Made by a program: the position numbers and the translations under genes. A DNA stretch of 15,969 nucleotides from PBB1 sp031390425 (GTDB lineage Bacteria; Pseudomonadota; Gammaproteobacteria; Burkholderiales; Burkholderiaceae_C). The stretch is from NCBI GenBank assembly GCA_031390425.1, contig JANMTL010000103.1, positions 1 through 15,969 on the forward strand. The letters are read 5' to 3'. The notes under the pieces were generated by a model. It did not search any database. It saw nothing but the letters and a program-made list of their open reading frames with translations, and had not been told where the DNA came from. Of this stretch, positions 1 to 7,621 are shown in pieces; position 1 is the first letter of the stretch, and the number at the start of each line of letters is the position of its first letter.

Positions 1-1
1 G

Positions 2-892
2 TTGGATGCGGCGATTTTGTTCAGCGACATCCTGACCGTGCCCGACGCGATGGGCCTGGGCCTGAGCTTCGCGCTCGGCGAGGGTCCGAAGTTCGAACGC
101 GCGGTGCGCGATGAAGCCGCTGTCGACCGGCTGGCCGTGCCGGACATGGACAAGCTGCGCTACGTGTTCGACGCCGTCACCTCGATCCGCAAGGCGCTGG
201 GCGGCCGCGTGCCGCTGATCGGTTTTTCGGGCAGCCCGTGGACGCTGGCCTGCTACATGGTCGAGGGCGCAGGTTCAGACGACTACCGGCTCGTGAAGAC
301 GATGCTGTACAGCCGCCCCGACCTGATGCATCGCATCCTGGCCATCAACGCCGACGCGGTGGCGCTGTACCTCAACACGCAGATCGAGGCCGGTGCGCAG
401 GCGGTGATGGTGTTCGACAGTTGGGGCGGTGTGCTGGCCGACGGCGCGTTCCAGGAGTTCAGCCTCGCTTACACCAAGCGCGTGCTGAAAAAGCTGAAGA
501 AGGAACACGACGGCCAGCGCATTCCGCACATCGTGTTCACCAAGGGCGGCGGGTTGTGGCTGGAAGAAATGGCCGCATTGCAGCCCGACGTGCTCGGCCT
601 CGACTGGACCGTCAACCTGAAGTCGGCACGCGCCCGCGTTGGCGACCGGGTCGCGCTGCAAGGCAACCTCGACCCGAACGTGCTGTTCGCGAACCCGGCA
701 CAGATTCGCGCCGAGGTCACGAAGACGCTGGAGAGCTTCGGCGCGCCCGGCGCCCCTCACGGCGACGGCACGGTCGACAGCCACATCTTCAACCTCGGCC
801 ACGGCATCAGCCAGCACACACCGCCCGAAAGCGTCACCGCGCTGGTCGACGCGGTGCACGAGGTGTCACGCCGTTTGCGGCAACCAAGCTGA
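2..892 (+). CDS. hemE: Uroporphyrinogen decarboxylase, C-terminal ~296 residues (5' end outside window)
   Basis: HemE decarboxylates the four acetate side chains of uroporphyrinogen III to give coproporphyrinogen III in the cytoplasm, a step of heme synthesis. The reading frame is open from base 2 and ends at TGA 890-892. Its first residues (LDAAILFSDILTVPDAMG) match the part of E. coli HemE that begins near residue 69, so about 70 N-terminal residues lie upstream of the window and the TTG at base 2 is not a start codon. Visible family hallmarks are FSDIL, holding the conserved catalytic aspartate (window residue 9), GFSGSPWTLACYMVEG, VFDSWGG, FTKGGG, LGLDW, ALQGNLDP and the C-terminal NLGHGI. 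The E. coli protein is 354 residues, so nothing is missing at the C-terminus. No strong hairpin with a T-run follows the stop. Identification is firm. Confidence 0.97.
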   Translation: MDAAILFSDILTVPDAMGLGLSFALGEGPKFERAVRDEAAVDRLAVPDMDKLRYVFDAVTSIRKALGGRVPLIGFSGSPWTLACYMVEGAGSDDYRLVKTMLYSRPDLMHRILAINADAVALYLNTQIEAGAQAVMVFDSWGGVLADGAFQEFSLAYTKRVLKKLKKEHDGQRIPHIVFTKGGGLWLEEMAALQPDVLGLDWTVNLKSARARVGDRVALQGNLDPNVLFANPAQIRAEVTKTLESFGAPGAPHGDGTVDSHIFNLGHGISQHTPPESVTALVDAVHEVSRRLRQPS

Positions 893-1267
893 CCGGTCGC
901 GCGGCGTTGCCCGCCGCGCGCAGCCCTGCCGCGCTTGAATTCTCCGGTGAGTGAGCGCTCAGCCATTGACTTATCCCCATTTTTGATACCGGGTGTGTCT
1001 CAACGGCAGGCTGTTGCGGCGCAGCATGAAAATTTAATTAAATCCCGCTAAGTGATTGATTTTATTGACCCTTGATCGCTGCACGGAAAGTGAGCAATGC
1101 AAGCTCAAGGCCGATGAATCAACGCTTTAGCGTGAATCTGGACGGGTTACCCACAAAGTTATCCACAAAATTAGTGAACAGCCTGAAAAGTGCATTTGAA
1201 TCAGGGACTTATGCGGTTTCTCTCAGAAAAACTCTAGCTTCAGCATTCAAGTCGGGGGTTGACAGCG
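893..1267. other. AT-rich gene-free spacer between hemE and priA
   Basis: This 375-bp stretch holds no convincing gene and is much more AT-rich than its surroundings. Bases 1021-1070 are 34/50 A+T, with an almost pure A/T core near 1027-1042, in a window of high overall GC. It contains DnaA-box-like 9-mers at 971-979, 1147-1155 and 1159-1167 (listed separately). A TTG-started frame at 1072-1275 is open but looks non-coding. I could not identify a sigma-70 promoter with both boxes and normal spacing, although priA must be transcribed either from here or from hemE. An AT-rich segment next to DnaA boxes resembles the architecture of a replication origin or of a DnaA-regulated promoter; which of these, if either, applies is not shown by the sequence. 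Confidence 0.6.
1147..1167 (+). promoter_or_regulatory. Tandem DnaA-box-like 9-mers
   Basis: TTATCCACA at 1159-1167 is an exact match to the consensus DnaA box. TTACCCACA at 1147-1155, one mismatch from consensus, lies in the same orientation with start points 12 bp apart. A third, weaker match, TTATCCCCA, is at 971-979. The pair lies about 100 bp upstream of the priA start codon and about 80 bp downstream of an AT-rich tract. DnaA binds such boxes at origins and at promoters it controls. Binding here is inferred from the motif alone. Confidence 0.55.
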
Positions 1268-3394
1268 ATGACTGAAACCGTCCGCGTGCGCGTCGCAGTG
1301 GAGACCCCGCAGCACACCGCCCTGCGCCAACCGCTTGCTTACCTCGGCGATTCGTCGCTCGCCCCGGGAACGCTGGTCAGGGTGCCGCTGGGCCGTCGCG
1401 AGGTGGCCGGCATCGTGTGGCCGCACGCGGCGGATGCCGACGGCGGCCCGCTGGACGCAGCCATCGACGTGAAGCCGCTGCGGCACGCGCTGACGGCGCT
1501 GGCGCCGCTCAGCGACGCGTGGTGCCGGTTGGTCGAGTTCGCCGCCGGCTACTACCAGCGCGGCATCGGCGAGGTGGCTTTGTCGGTGCTGCCACCGGAG
1601 CTGCGCAAGCTCGACGACGGCCAAGTGCGGCAGCGCATCGCGCGCCTGCACAACGCGCTGGCGAAGGGCCCGGCCGCCGATCCCGCGACCGCGCTTGCGG
1701 TCGCCGAGCGGCCCGATCTCGATGCGGCGCAGGCGCGCGTGCTGTCCGAGTTGGCCGAATCGCAGGCGCAGGCCAGCCGCCAGAAGCCGGGCGGTGCCCC
1801 GACCGTGCTGCTGCACGGCGTCACCGGCAGCGGCAAGACCGAGATCTACCTGCGCGCCGCCGCCCAGGCGCTGGCCGAAGGGCGACAGGCGCTGGTGCTG
1901 GTGCCCGAGATCAACCTGACGCCGCAGCTCGAAGCCCGCTTCGCCGAGCGCTTCGCGGGCCGACACATCGTCTCGATGCACAGCGGGCTGACGCCGGCGC
2001 AGCGGCTGCGCAGTTGGCTGGCGGCGCACCTCGGCCTGGCCGATCTGGTGCTCGGCACGCGGCTGGCGGTGTTCGCGTCGATGCCACGGCTCGGGCTGAT
2101 CGTCGTCGATGAGGAGCACGACCCGTCGTACAAGCAGCAGGAGGGCGCCCGCTACTCGGCGCGCGATCTGGCCGTGTACCGCGGCAAGCTCGAAGGCGCA
2201 ACCGTGCTGCTGGGCTCGGCGACGCCGTCGCTCGAAAGCTGGCAGCGCGCCGACACGGGGCGCTACCTGCGCCTGTCGCTGCCAGCACGCATCGGCGGCG
2301 GGGCGTTGCCGGCGGTGCGCTTGGTCGACATGAACCAGCAGCCGAGGGTGCGAGGCGGCGCGGCAATTTCGCCGCCGCTGCTGTCCGCACTACAGCAGCG
2401 CATCGCGCGCGGCGAGCAGAGCCTGGTGTTCCTGAATCGCCGTGGCTATGCGCCGGTGCTGCATTGCGGCGACTGCGGCTGGAAAAGCGGCTGCCCGCAT
2501 TGCAGCGCGTGGCGCGTGTTCCACAAGCTCGACCGCACGCTGCGCTGCCACCACTGCGGTTTCGCCGAACGCGTGCCGCGCGCCTGCCCCGATTGCGGCA
2601 ACCAGGACATCGCGCCGCTGGGCCGGGGCACCGAGCGGCTGGAAGAGCAGCTCGCCGAGCTGCTGGCGCAGCCCGACGGCCGAACCGCCCGCATCGCGCG
2701 CATCGACGCCGACAGCACGCGTGGCAAGGGGACGCTGGAGGCGCAACTGAGCGCGGTGCATGCGGGCGAGGTCGATGTGCTGGTCGGCACGCAGATGATC
2801 ACCAAGGGCCACGACTTCCGCCGCATCACGCTGGTCGCGGCGGTCAACCCCGACACCTCACTGTTCAGCAGCGATTTCCGCGCGCCCGAGCGGCTGTTCG
2901 CGCTGCTGATGCAGGCGGCGGGCCGCGCCGGGCGCGATGCCGCGCAGGCCGCCGCCAGCGAGATGTGGGTGCAGACCTGGCATCCGCAGCATGCGCTGTA
3001 CGCCGCGCTGCGTCGACACGACTTCAAGGCGTTTGCGACATCGCAACTCGAGGAGCGCCGCATGGCCGGGCTGCCGCCGCATTCGCATCTGGCGCTGCTG
3101 CGTGCCGAAGCCCGCACGGCCGATGCGGCGCGCGGCTTCTTGCAAGCGGCCGCGCGAGTCGCCGAAACCGTCGATGCCGCCGCAGCCGTGACCCTGTATC
3201 CGCCGGTGCCGACGCCGATCGCGCGGGTCGCCGACCTCGAGCGCATGCAACTGCTGATCGAATCGGCGTCGCGGGCGGCCTTGCAGCGATTTCTCGCCGA
3301 ATGGCTGCCTGCGCTGCATGCGATGCGGCGCGAGCGCAGCGCCGAGCAGCGCATCCTGCGCTGGGCGGTGGACGTCGATCCGCTGGCGATCTGA
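1268..3394 (+). CDS. priA: Primosomal replication restart helicase PriA (N')
   Basis: PriA recognises stalled or collapsed replication forks, unwinds the lagging-strand arm and starts reloading of the replicative helicase. The predicted protein has 708 residues (E. coli 732). In order it shows a Walker A motif GVTGSGKT (184-191), a DEEH Walker B box (281-284), and a zinc-binding insert with eight cysteines at 400, 403, 409, 412, 427, 430, 440 and 443, the same spacing as in E. coli. Helicase motifs GTQMITKGHDF (507-517) and QAAGRAGR (549-556) follow. All key residues are present. I chose ATG 1268 because GGGGG at 1254-1258 sits at ribosome-binding distance; the in-frame TTG at 1259 is a weaker alternative that adds three residues. 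The upstream spacer carries DnaA-box-like sites. The zinc-ribbon gene follows 113 bp downstream on the same strand. Confidence 0.97.
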   Translation: MTETVRVRVAVETPQHTALRQPLAYLGDSSLAPGTLVRVPLGRREVAGIVWPHAADADGGPLDAAIDVKPLRHALTALAPLSDAWCRLVEFAAGYYQRGIGEVALSVLPPELRKLDDGQVRQRIARLHNALAKGPAADPATALAVAERPDLDAAQARVLSELAESQAQASRQKPGGAPTVLLHGVTGSGKTEIYLRAAAQALAEGRQALVLVPEINLTPQLEARFAERFAGRHIVSMHSGLTPAQRLRSWLAAHLGLADLVLGTRLAVFASMPRLGLIVVDEEHDPSYKQQEGARYSARDLAVYRGKLEGATVLLGSATPSLESWQRADTGRYLRLSLPARIGGGALPAVRLVDMNQQPRVRGGAAISPPLLSALQQRIARGEQSLVFLNRRGYAPVLHCGDCGWKSGCPHCSAWRVFHKLDRTLRCHHCGFAERVPRACPDCGNQDIAPLGRGTERLEEQLAELLAQPDGRTARIARIDADSTRGKGTLEAQLSAVHAGEVDVLVGTQMITKGHDFRRITLVAAVNPDTSLFSSDFRAPERLFALLMQAAGRAGRDAAQAAASEMWVQTWHPQHALYAALRRHDFKAFATSQLEERRMAGLPPHSHLALLRAEARTADAARGFLQAAARVAETVDAAAAVTLYPPVPTPIARVADLERMQLLIESASRAALQRFLAEWLPALHAMRRERSAEQRILRWAVDVDPLAI

Positions 3395-3507
3395 GCGCCG
3401 CACCGGGCTGGCCGGCCAGCGCATCGGTCCGCGCTGCTCAAGTTCAGGCGTCCGCGTGCCGATAGGGCCGCATGCGCGGGAGACCCGTCCTGCGCGAGAA
3501 CACCACG

Positions 3508-4458
3508 ATGAAGTGCCCGATCTGCGGCCATCACCTCGCCCGTCTCGCCGACCCGTGCCCGCACTGCGCGGAGGTGCTGTCGGGCGGCCGAACGGCCAAG
3601 ACGGACCCCGCGCCTGCGCTGGCGGCGCCGACCAGCCTGACGCTGCCGGCCGAACTGCGGGTGCCTGCGGCCGCGGCGTCCGCGCTGCCGACGCGGCCAA
3701 CGCCCGACCACATCAAGCCGGTGCCCGCACCACCGCTGTCCTGGCCGCACGCGCCGCCCGGCCGGTCGCCTGTCATTGGGGTGGCCGGCCTCGCCCCATC
3801 GAGCCCGGCAATCGACGCGCCGTCGGTATCGGCTGCGTCGCCGCGTGCCGCAGCCGCGGTGTCAGTGGCCGTGGCGCCTGGCGGGAACGCAGCGTCGTCC
3901 GCGATCCGAACCTGGGCGGCGGTCGGCATCGCGCTGCTGGCACTCGGTGCTTACCTCTGCTCGCGGACCGCCTCGGATCCCGTCCGCGACGCGCCGACGG
4001 CTCGCAGCGTCAGTGCATCGAACGACGCGGCCGTTTGGCCGGCGGCTGCCACCGCCCTGAGCCCGCCGGTGGCGACCGTCCGCGCGCCAGCAGCCGCGTC
4101 GGTGCGCCCGGCCCGCACAGCGTCGGCTGCCACGCTGTCGATCGCCGCAGTCGGCCGGCCGAAACCGCAGGTCGCGAAACAGGCCGCCGTGGCGCTGCCG
4201 GTGGCCCCATCGTCGCCACCGGTGGCCTCGACGGGCGTTGCAGCGCCGCCTCGGACGGTGGTCGAGGCGGTGCGACCGATCGCACCCGAGCCGACCGCGA
4301 ACGATCTGCGCGAAGCCTGCGGCAACCGGGGCTTCATCGCCAACGCGCTGTGCGTCAACGAACGCTGCGCCCAAGCCGCGTTCGGCAGCCACCCCGAATG
4401 CGTCGAGTTGCGCAAGGCGGCCGACGACGCCGAGCAGACACAGTCTCGCGGCGGCTGA
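3508..4458 (+). CDS. Zinc-ribbon, single-membrane-span protein with C-terminal Cys motif, function unknown
   Basis: The predicted protein has 316 residues and I do not recognise its function. It begins MKCPICGHH, and C3/C6 with C17/C20 form a CxxC-x10-CxxC zinc ribbon. Residues about 30-130 are a low-complexity Ala/Pro/Ser region. One hydrophobic segment spans about 135-151, followed by another Ala/Pro-rich stretch to about residue 260. The C-terminus is ordered-looking, with C271, C282, C287 and C298 (CGNRGF, ALCVNERC, HPEC). If the N-terminus is cytoplasmic, the Cys tail would be periplasmic and could form disulfides. However, several arginines follow the membrane segment, so topology is uncertain. 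Start ATG 3508 places the ribbon at the very N-terminus and has GAGAA upstream; an in-frame ATG at 3472 would add 12 unrelated residues. The gene lies 113 bp after priA and converges with the rubredoxin reductase gene. Confidence 0.8.
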   Translation: MKCPICGHHLARLADPCPHCAEVLSGGRTAKTDPAPALAAPTSLTLPAELRVPAAAASALPTRPTPDHIKPVPAPPLSWPHAPPGRSPVIGVAGLAPSSPAIDAPSVSAASPRAAAAVSVAVAPGGNAASSAIRTWAAVGIALLALGAYLCSRTASDPVRDAPTARSVSASNDAAVWPAAATALSPPVATVRAPAAASVRPARTASAATLSIAAVGRPKPQVAKQAAVALPVAPSSPPVASTGVAAPPRTVVEAVRPIAPEPTANDLREACGNRGFIANALCVNERCAQAAFGSHPECVELRKAADDAEQTQSRGG

Positions 4459-4520
4459 GGCAACGCTGAACGAGTCCGCGCAACGATGAAGGCGCGGCGC
4501 CGGATCGGTGGTCGTTCAAC

Positions 4521-5687
4521 CTACAACCACGCCGGCACCTCGGCCGCCCACGCCTGCTTCTTCGCGGTGGCGGTGCCGAGCAACGCAAAGCCGAGCAGCA
4601 CGGCATCGGCGCCGACGAAGCGAGCCTCGCAGGCCTCGTCGGTGGACGTGCTCTCCCACTGGCCGGCCGAACCCGGCGGCGGCGGGCAGACGACGGTCGG
4701 GCAGGCGGGTGTTTTCACCAGCACCGGCATCGCGGGGTAGGCGACCGGCGTCGGACGGCCGCACAGCGTGGCGGCCAGCGCGCGCGATTGCTGCATCAGC
4801 GGCATCACGTAAGGCAGATTCAGTCCCAGCACCTCGGCGCAGTCGCCGACCGCCCAGACATGCGCCGCCGAGGTCGCGAGCAGGCGGTCGGTGGTGATGC
4901 CGCGCCCCACCGCGAGGTCGGCGGCTTCGGCGATCGAGACGCGCGGCCGCAGGCCGATCGCCGACAGCACCCGGTCGGCGCGTAGCGTGCTGCCGTCGCC
5001 GAGCGCGAGCTTCACGCCGCCGCCATCGGCCTGATCGATCCGGCTCGCAGCGACGCCGAAACGAAAACTCACGCCCGCCGCTTCGAGCCGCCCGCGCAGC
5101 CAGGCGCTGGCCTCAGGCGGCAGCAGCCGCGACAGCGGTCGGTCGGCGACATCGAGCACCGTCGGCGCGATGCCGCGGTGCAGCAGGTCGTTGGCGAACT
5201 CGCAGCCGATCAGCCCGCCGCCGAGGATCGCGACGCTTTTCGCGCCTTCCAGCGACTCGGCGAAGCGTGCGTAGTCGTCGAGGTCGTTGACCGACAGCAC
5301 CGTGTCGGCTGCGTCACCGGCCAGCGGCAGCCGGATCGGGTCGGCGCCGAGCGCCAGCACCAGCTCGCGGTACGCGATCACCTCGCCGTCGGTCAAGGTC
5401 AACTCGCAGGCGGCGGTGTCGATGCGTTGCACCGACACGCCCGCCCGCACGCTGGCGTTCAGCTCGGCGGCCATCTTCTCGGCCGATTTCATCAGCAGGC
5501 TGGCGGCGGTCTTCTGGGCGGTCAGCGCGTTCGAGAGCATCGGTTTTGAATAGAAGCCGCCATGGTCGCGGCTCAGCAGCAGCAGCGGCGTGTCCTTGTC
5601 GAGCTTGCGGAACTCGCGCGCCACCGCGTAGCCGGCCAGCCCGCTGCCGACGATGACCACCGGCGCCGCTGCCGACCCGGTGGACAT
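4521..5687 (-). CDS. Rubredoxin-NAD(P)+ reductase, FAD-dependent
   Basis: This 388-residue flavoprotein should pass electrons from NAD(P)H through FAD to rubredoxin. It has an N-terminal FAD-binding GSGLAG (14-19), a second dinucleotide-binding GGGLIG (156-161) for NAD(P)H, and the late FAD motif VWAVGDC with Gly-Asp at 281-282. There is no CxxC redox disulfide like that of thioredoxin reductase. The length and C-terminal region resemble RubB/AlkT-type rubredoxin reductases more than larger NADH oxidases. The start ATG 5687-5685 shares its first base with the rubredoxin stop codon TGA (5689-5687), so the two genes are almost certainly co-transcribed and translationally coupled. Stop is TAG. 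No alkane hydroxylase or other obvious electron acceptor is in the window. Coenzyme preference and final acceptor cannot be read from the sequence. Confidence 0.9.
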   Translation of the reverse strand: MSTGSAAAPVVIVGSGLAGYAVAREFRKLDKDTPLLLLSRDHGGFYSKPMLSNALTAQKTAASLLMKSAEKMAAELNASVRAGVSVQRIDTAACELTLTDGEVIAYRELVLALGADPIRLPLAGDAADTVLSVNDLDDYARFAESLEGAKSVAILGGGLIGCEFANDLLHRGIAPTVLDVADRPLSRLLPPEASAWLRGRLEAAGVSFRFGVAASRIDQADGGGVKLALGDGSTLRADRVLSAIGLRPRVSIAEAADLAVGRGITTDRLLATSAAHVWAVGDCAEVLGLNLPYVMPLMQQSRALAATLCGRPTPVAYPAMPVLVKTPACPTVVCPPPPGSAGQWESTSTDEACEARFVGADAVLLGFALLGTATAKKQAWAAEVPAWL

Positions 5688-5851
5688 CAGATCGCCACCA
5701 TCTCGAAGTCGGCTTTCGACACGCCGCAGTCCGGGCATTCCCAATCGGAGGGCACGTTGGCCCACAGGGTGCCGGCGGCGATGCCGTCGTCGGGCAGGCC
5801 GAGCGCTTCGTCATAAATAAAGCCGCACACCAGGCATTGGTACTGTTTCAT
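5687..5851 (-). CDS. Rubredoxin
   Basis: This is a 54-residue, one-iron electron carrier. The iron ligands are C6 and C9 (CLVCG) and C39 and C42 (CPDCG), and the aromatic and acidic core residues usual for the family are present (YDEALGLPDDG, DWECPDCG). The frame is open upstream to 6034, but the extra residues look unrelated and cross the catalase terminator, so ATG 5851 is preferred: it gives the standard rubredoxin length and N-terminus (MKQYQCLVCG). The ribosome-binding site is weak (GAGA about 10-14 bases upstream). Its stop overlaps the start of the reductase by one base, so the two form a two-gene electron-transfer unit. Known roles of aerobic rubredoxins include alkane hydroxylation and detoxification of oxygen species; which applies here is not shown. 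Confidence 0.96.
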   Translation of the reverse strand: MKQYQCLVCGFIYDEALGLPDDGIAAGTLWANVPSDWECPDCGVSKADFEMVAI

Positions 5852-5961
5852 GGGGTCGGATCTCGCGCAGGTCGGTGGTTTGAATGAGCATCCATTGTCG
5901 GGTGGCGGTGAACGGATCATTCGGCACGCGCTGCGAGCTGCCGCAGCCGCTTCGAGCGCCG

Positions 5962-5990
5962 ATGAAAAAGGGCGGCATCGCTGCCGCCCT
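5962..5990 (-). terminator. Rho-independent terminator after catalase
   Basis: Read on the minus strand, AGGGCGGC (5990-5983) pairs perfectly with GCCGCCCT (5976-5969) across a 6-base loop, and the stem runs straight into a short T-tract (5969-5965). It begins about 40 bases after the catalase stop and lies upstream of the rubredoxin gene. It therefore ends the catalase transcript and implies that rubredoxin has its own promoter somewhere in 5852-5960, which I could not identify. Confidence 0.88.
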
Positions 5991-6030
5991 GAAACGCAAA
6001 TCATCCCGCCTGCTGGCGAGACGGTGTCGA

Positions 6031-7509
6031 TCAATCGACGTTCACGCCCCGCGCCTTCAATGCGGCACGCACGCCGGCGCCGTAGGCCGGATCGGCCTGG
6101 TCGAAGTGGCCGAGCTGGCGCGCCAGAATGTCTGCCGGAACGCGACTCAGCGGACCGCTGACGTTGTCGAACAGCTTTTGCTTCTCGTCCGCCGGCAGGA
6201 TGCGAAACAGGTTGCCGGCCTGGGTGAAATCGTCCTCGGTGGCGCGACCGTCGTGGCGCCCGGCGACGCCGGTCAGCGCCCAGCCCGAGTCGCCGTGGCC
6301 GAAGCCACTCGGGTTCGTTCCCGCCGCATGGACGGTTTCGTAGTTGGGCGCCGAGCCGCCGTTGCCGCTCTTGTCCATCCCGGCCATCTGCCCGTCGCGC
6401 TGCTGGTTCGAGAACGGGCAGCGGGGGCTGTTAACCGGCAGGTGCTGGTGGTTGGTGCCGACGCGGTAGAGCTGTGCGTCGTGGTACCCGAACAGCCGAC
6501 CCTGCAGCATCTTGTCCGGCGAATAGCCCATGCCCGGCACGATGTTCGCGGGCGAAAACGCCGCTTGCTCGACATCGGCGTGGTAGTTGGCGGGGTTGCG
6601 GTTCAGCTCCAGGATACCGACCGGGTGACGCGGGAAATCGGCGTGCGGCCAGACCTTGGTCAAATCGAACGGATTCCAGCCGGTGCGCTGCTCCCAGGCC
6701 GCGAGCTCGGCTTCGGTCGCCACCTGCAAGCGCACTTCCCACCTCGGGAAATCGCCCGCCGCAATGGCGCCGAACAGGTCGCGCTGCGCATAGTCGGGGT
6801 CTTCGCCGCACAGGCGAGTCGCCTCGGCGGCTTCGAGGTTCTTGATGCCTTGCAACGTGAACAGGTGCCACTTGACGAACACCCGCTCACCGGCGTCGTT
6901 GATGAGGCTGTAGGTGTGGCTGCCGAAGCCGTGCATGTGGCGGTAGCCGTCGGGCGTGCCGCGGCTGCTGAACAGCATCGTCACCTGGTGCAGCGACTCG
7001 GGCGCCTTGCTCCAGAAGTCGAACATCATCGTCGGCGACTTCAGGTTGGTCTGCGGGTCGCGTTTTTGGGTGTGGACGAAGTCGGGAAACTTGATCGGGT
7101 CTTTGATGAAGAACATCGGCGTGTTGTTGCCGACCAAATCCCAGTTGCCTTCTTCGGTGTAGAAGCGCATCGCGAAGCCGCGCGGGTCGCGCTCCGTGTC
7201 GGCGCTGCCCTTTTCGCCGCCGACGGTCGAAAAGCGCACGAAGGTTTCGGTCTGCTTGCCCACAGCAGAGAACAGCTTGGCCTTGGTGTATCTCGTGATG
7301 TCGTGGGTGACGGTGAAGTGGCCGTAGGCGCCCGAACCTTTCGCGTGCACCACGCGCTCGGGAATGCGTTCGCGGTTGAAGTGCTGGAGCTTTTCGATCA
7401 GGTGGAAGTCCTGCAACAGCAAGGGCCCGCGCGGCCCGGCGCTGATCGAATTCTGGTTGTCGGGCACCGGAATGCCGGCGGCGGTGGTGAGGCGGGTCGA
7501 GTCGGTCAT
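6031..7509 (-). CDS. katA: Monofunctional heme catalase, small-subunit type
   Basis: The enzyme converts hydrogen peroxide to water and oxygen in the cytoplasm. The 492-residue length fits small-subunit (clade 3) catalases; large-subunit types are about 700 residues. The catalytic histidine is H55 in ERVVHAKGSGAYG, the distal asparagine is N128 in LVGNNTPMFF, and the proximal heme ligand is Y342 in RLFGYHDAQLYRVG. Other family signatures include RFSTVGGEKGSADTERDPRG and FDLTKVWPHADFP. ATG 7509 is preceded by a good AGGAGA ribosome-binding site. A candidate promoter and LysR-type operator lie in the 112-bp gap after the permease gene, and a strong terminator follows, so it is probably a single-gene unit. 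The symbol katA is used in the generic sense; some relatives are named katB or katE. Confidence 0.96.
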   Translation of the reverse strand: MTDSTRLTTAAGIPVPDNQNSISAGPRGPLLLQDFHLIEKLQHFNRERIPERVVHAKGSGAYGHFTVTHDITRYTKAKLFSAVGKQTETFVRFSTVGGEKGSADTERDPRGFAMRFYTEEGNWDLVGNNTPMFFIKDPIKFPDFVHTQKRDPQTNLKSPTMMFDFWSKAPESLHQVTMLFSSRGTPDGYRHMHGFGSHTYSLINDAGERVFVKWHLFTLQGIKNLEAAEATRLCGEDPDYAQRDLFGAIAAGDFPRWEVRLQVATEAELAAWEQRTGWNPFDLTKVWPHADFPRHPVGILELNRNPANYHADVEQAAFSPANIVPGMGYSPDKMLQGRLFGYHDAQLYRVGTNHQHLPVNSPRCPFSNQQRDGQMAGMDKSGNGGSAPNYETVHAAGTNPSGFGHGDSGWALTGVAGRHDGRATEDDFTQAGNLFRILPADEKQKLFDNVSGPLSRVPADILARQLGHFDQADPAYGAGVRAALKARGVNVD

Positions 7510-7560
7510 GGGGTGTCTCCTGGTTGGGTTGAACGGGCGCGCCTTGTGGCCGCTGACCAG

Positions 7561-7588
7561 AATCTAACGAAGCCGCGTCATTCTTCAA
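7561..7588 (-). promoter_or_regulatory. Candidate sigma-70 promoter of catalase
   Basis: On the minus strand, TTGAAG (7588-7583) and TAGATT (7566-7561) are separated by 16 bases, and each matches the sigma-70 consensus at four of six positions. The inverted repeat at 7594-7613 lies just upstream of the -35 box, the position expected for an activator. The promoter sits about 50 bases before the catalase start codon, which leaves room for a leader with a good ribosome-binding site. Confidence 0.4.
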
Positions 7589-7593
7589 AAGCA

Positions 7594-7613
7594 ATTGATA
7601 TAAATAAATCAAT
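7594..7613 (-). promoter_or_regulatory. Candidate OxyR/LysR-type operator upstream of catalase
   Basis: ATTGAT (7594-7599) and ATCAAT (7608-7613) form a perfect inverted repeat around an 8-base A/T centre. The inner bases fit the T-N11-A rule of LysR-family operators (T7596, A7608). The site is AT-rich in a GC-rich genome and lies directly upstream of a candidate -35 box for catalase. OxyR is the usual activator of catalase genes, but the sequence does not say which LysR regulator binds. CAATTG palindromes at 7592-7597 and 7623-7628 flank the site. Confidence 0.45.
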
Positions 7614-7621
7614 AGCCACAG

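Noticed and set aside
1072..1275. Small TTG-started frame of 67 codons in the hemE-priA spacer
   Set aside because: No ribosome-binding site, a rare start codon, it covers the DnaA-box pair and overlaps the priA start; composition looks non-coding.
3407..3420. Perfect 14-bp palindrome GCTGGCCGGCCAGC after priA
   Set aside because: It could form a short hairpin but has no T-run, and GC-rich palindromes of this length are expected by chance here; not called as a terminator.
2446..3750. A 434-codon minus-strand frame
   Set aside because: Antisense to priA over its zinc-binding and C-terminal regions; no motifs of its own.
3318..4469. A 383-codon plus-strand frame across the priA end and the zinc-ribbon gene
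   Set aside because: It is the shifted frame of the zinc-ribbon gene, with Arg-rich low-complexity translation; the real frame shows the CxxC pairs and membrane helix.
4459..4520. Bidirectional terminator between the convergent zinc-ribbon and rubredoxin reductase genes
   Set aside because: The only symmetric sequence is GGCGCGGCGCC, with no usable loop or T-run on either side.
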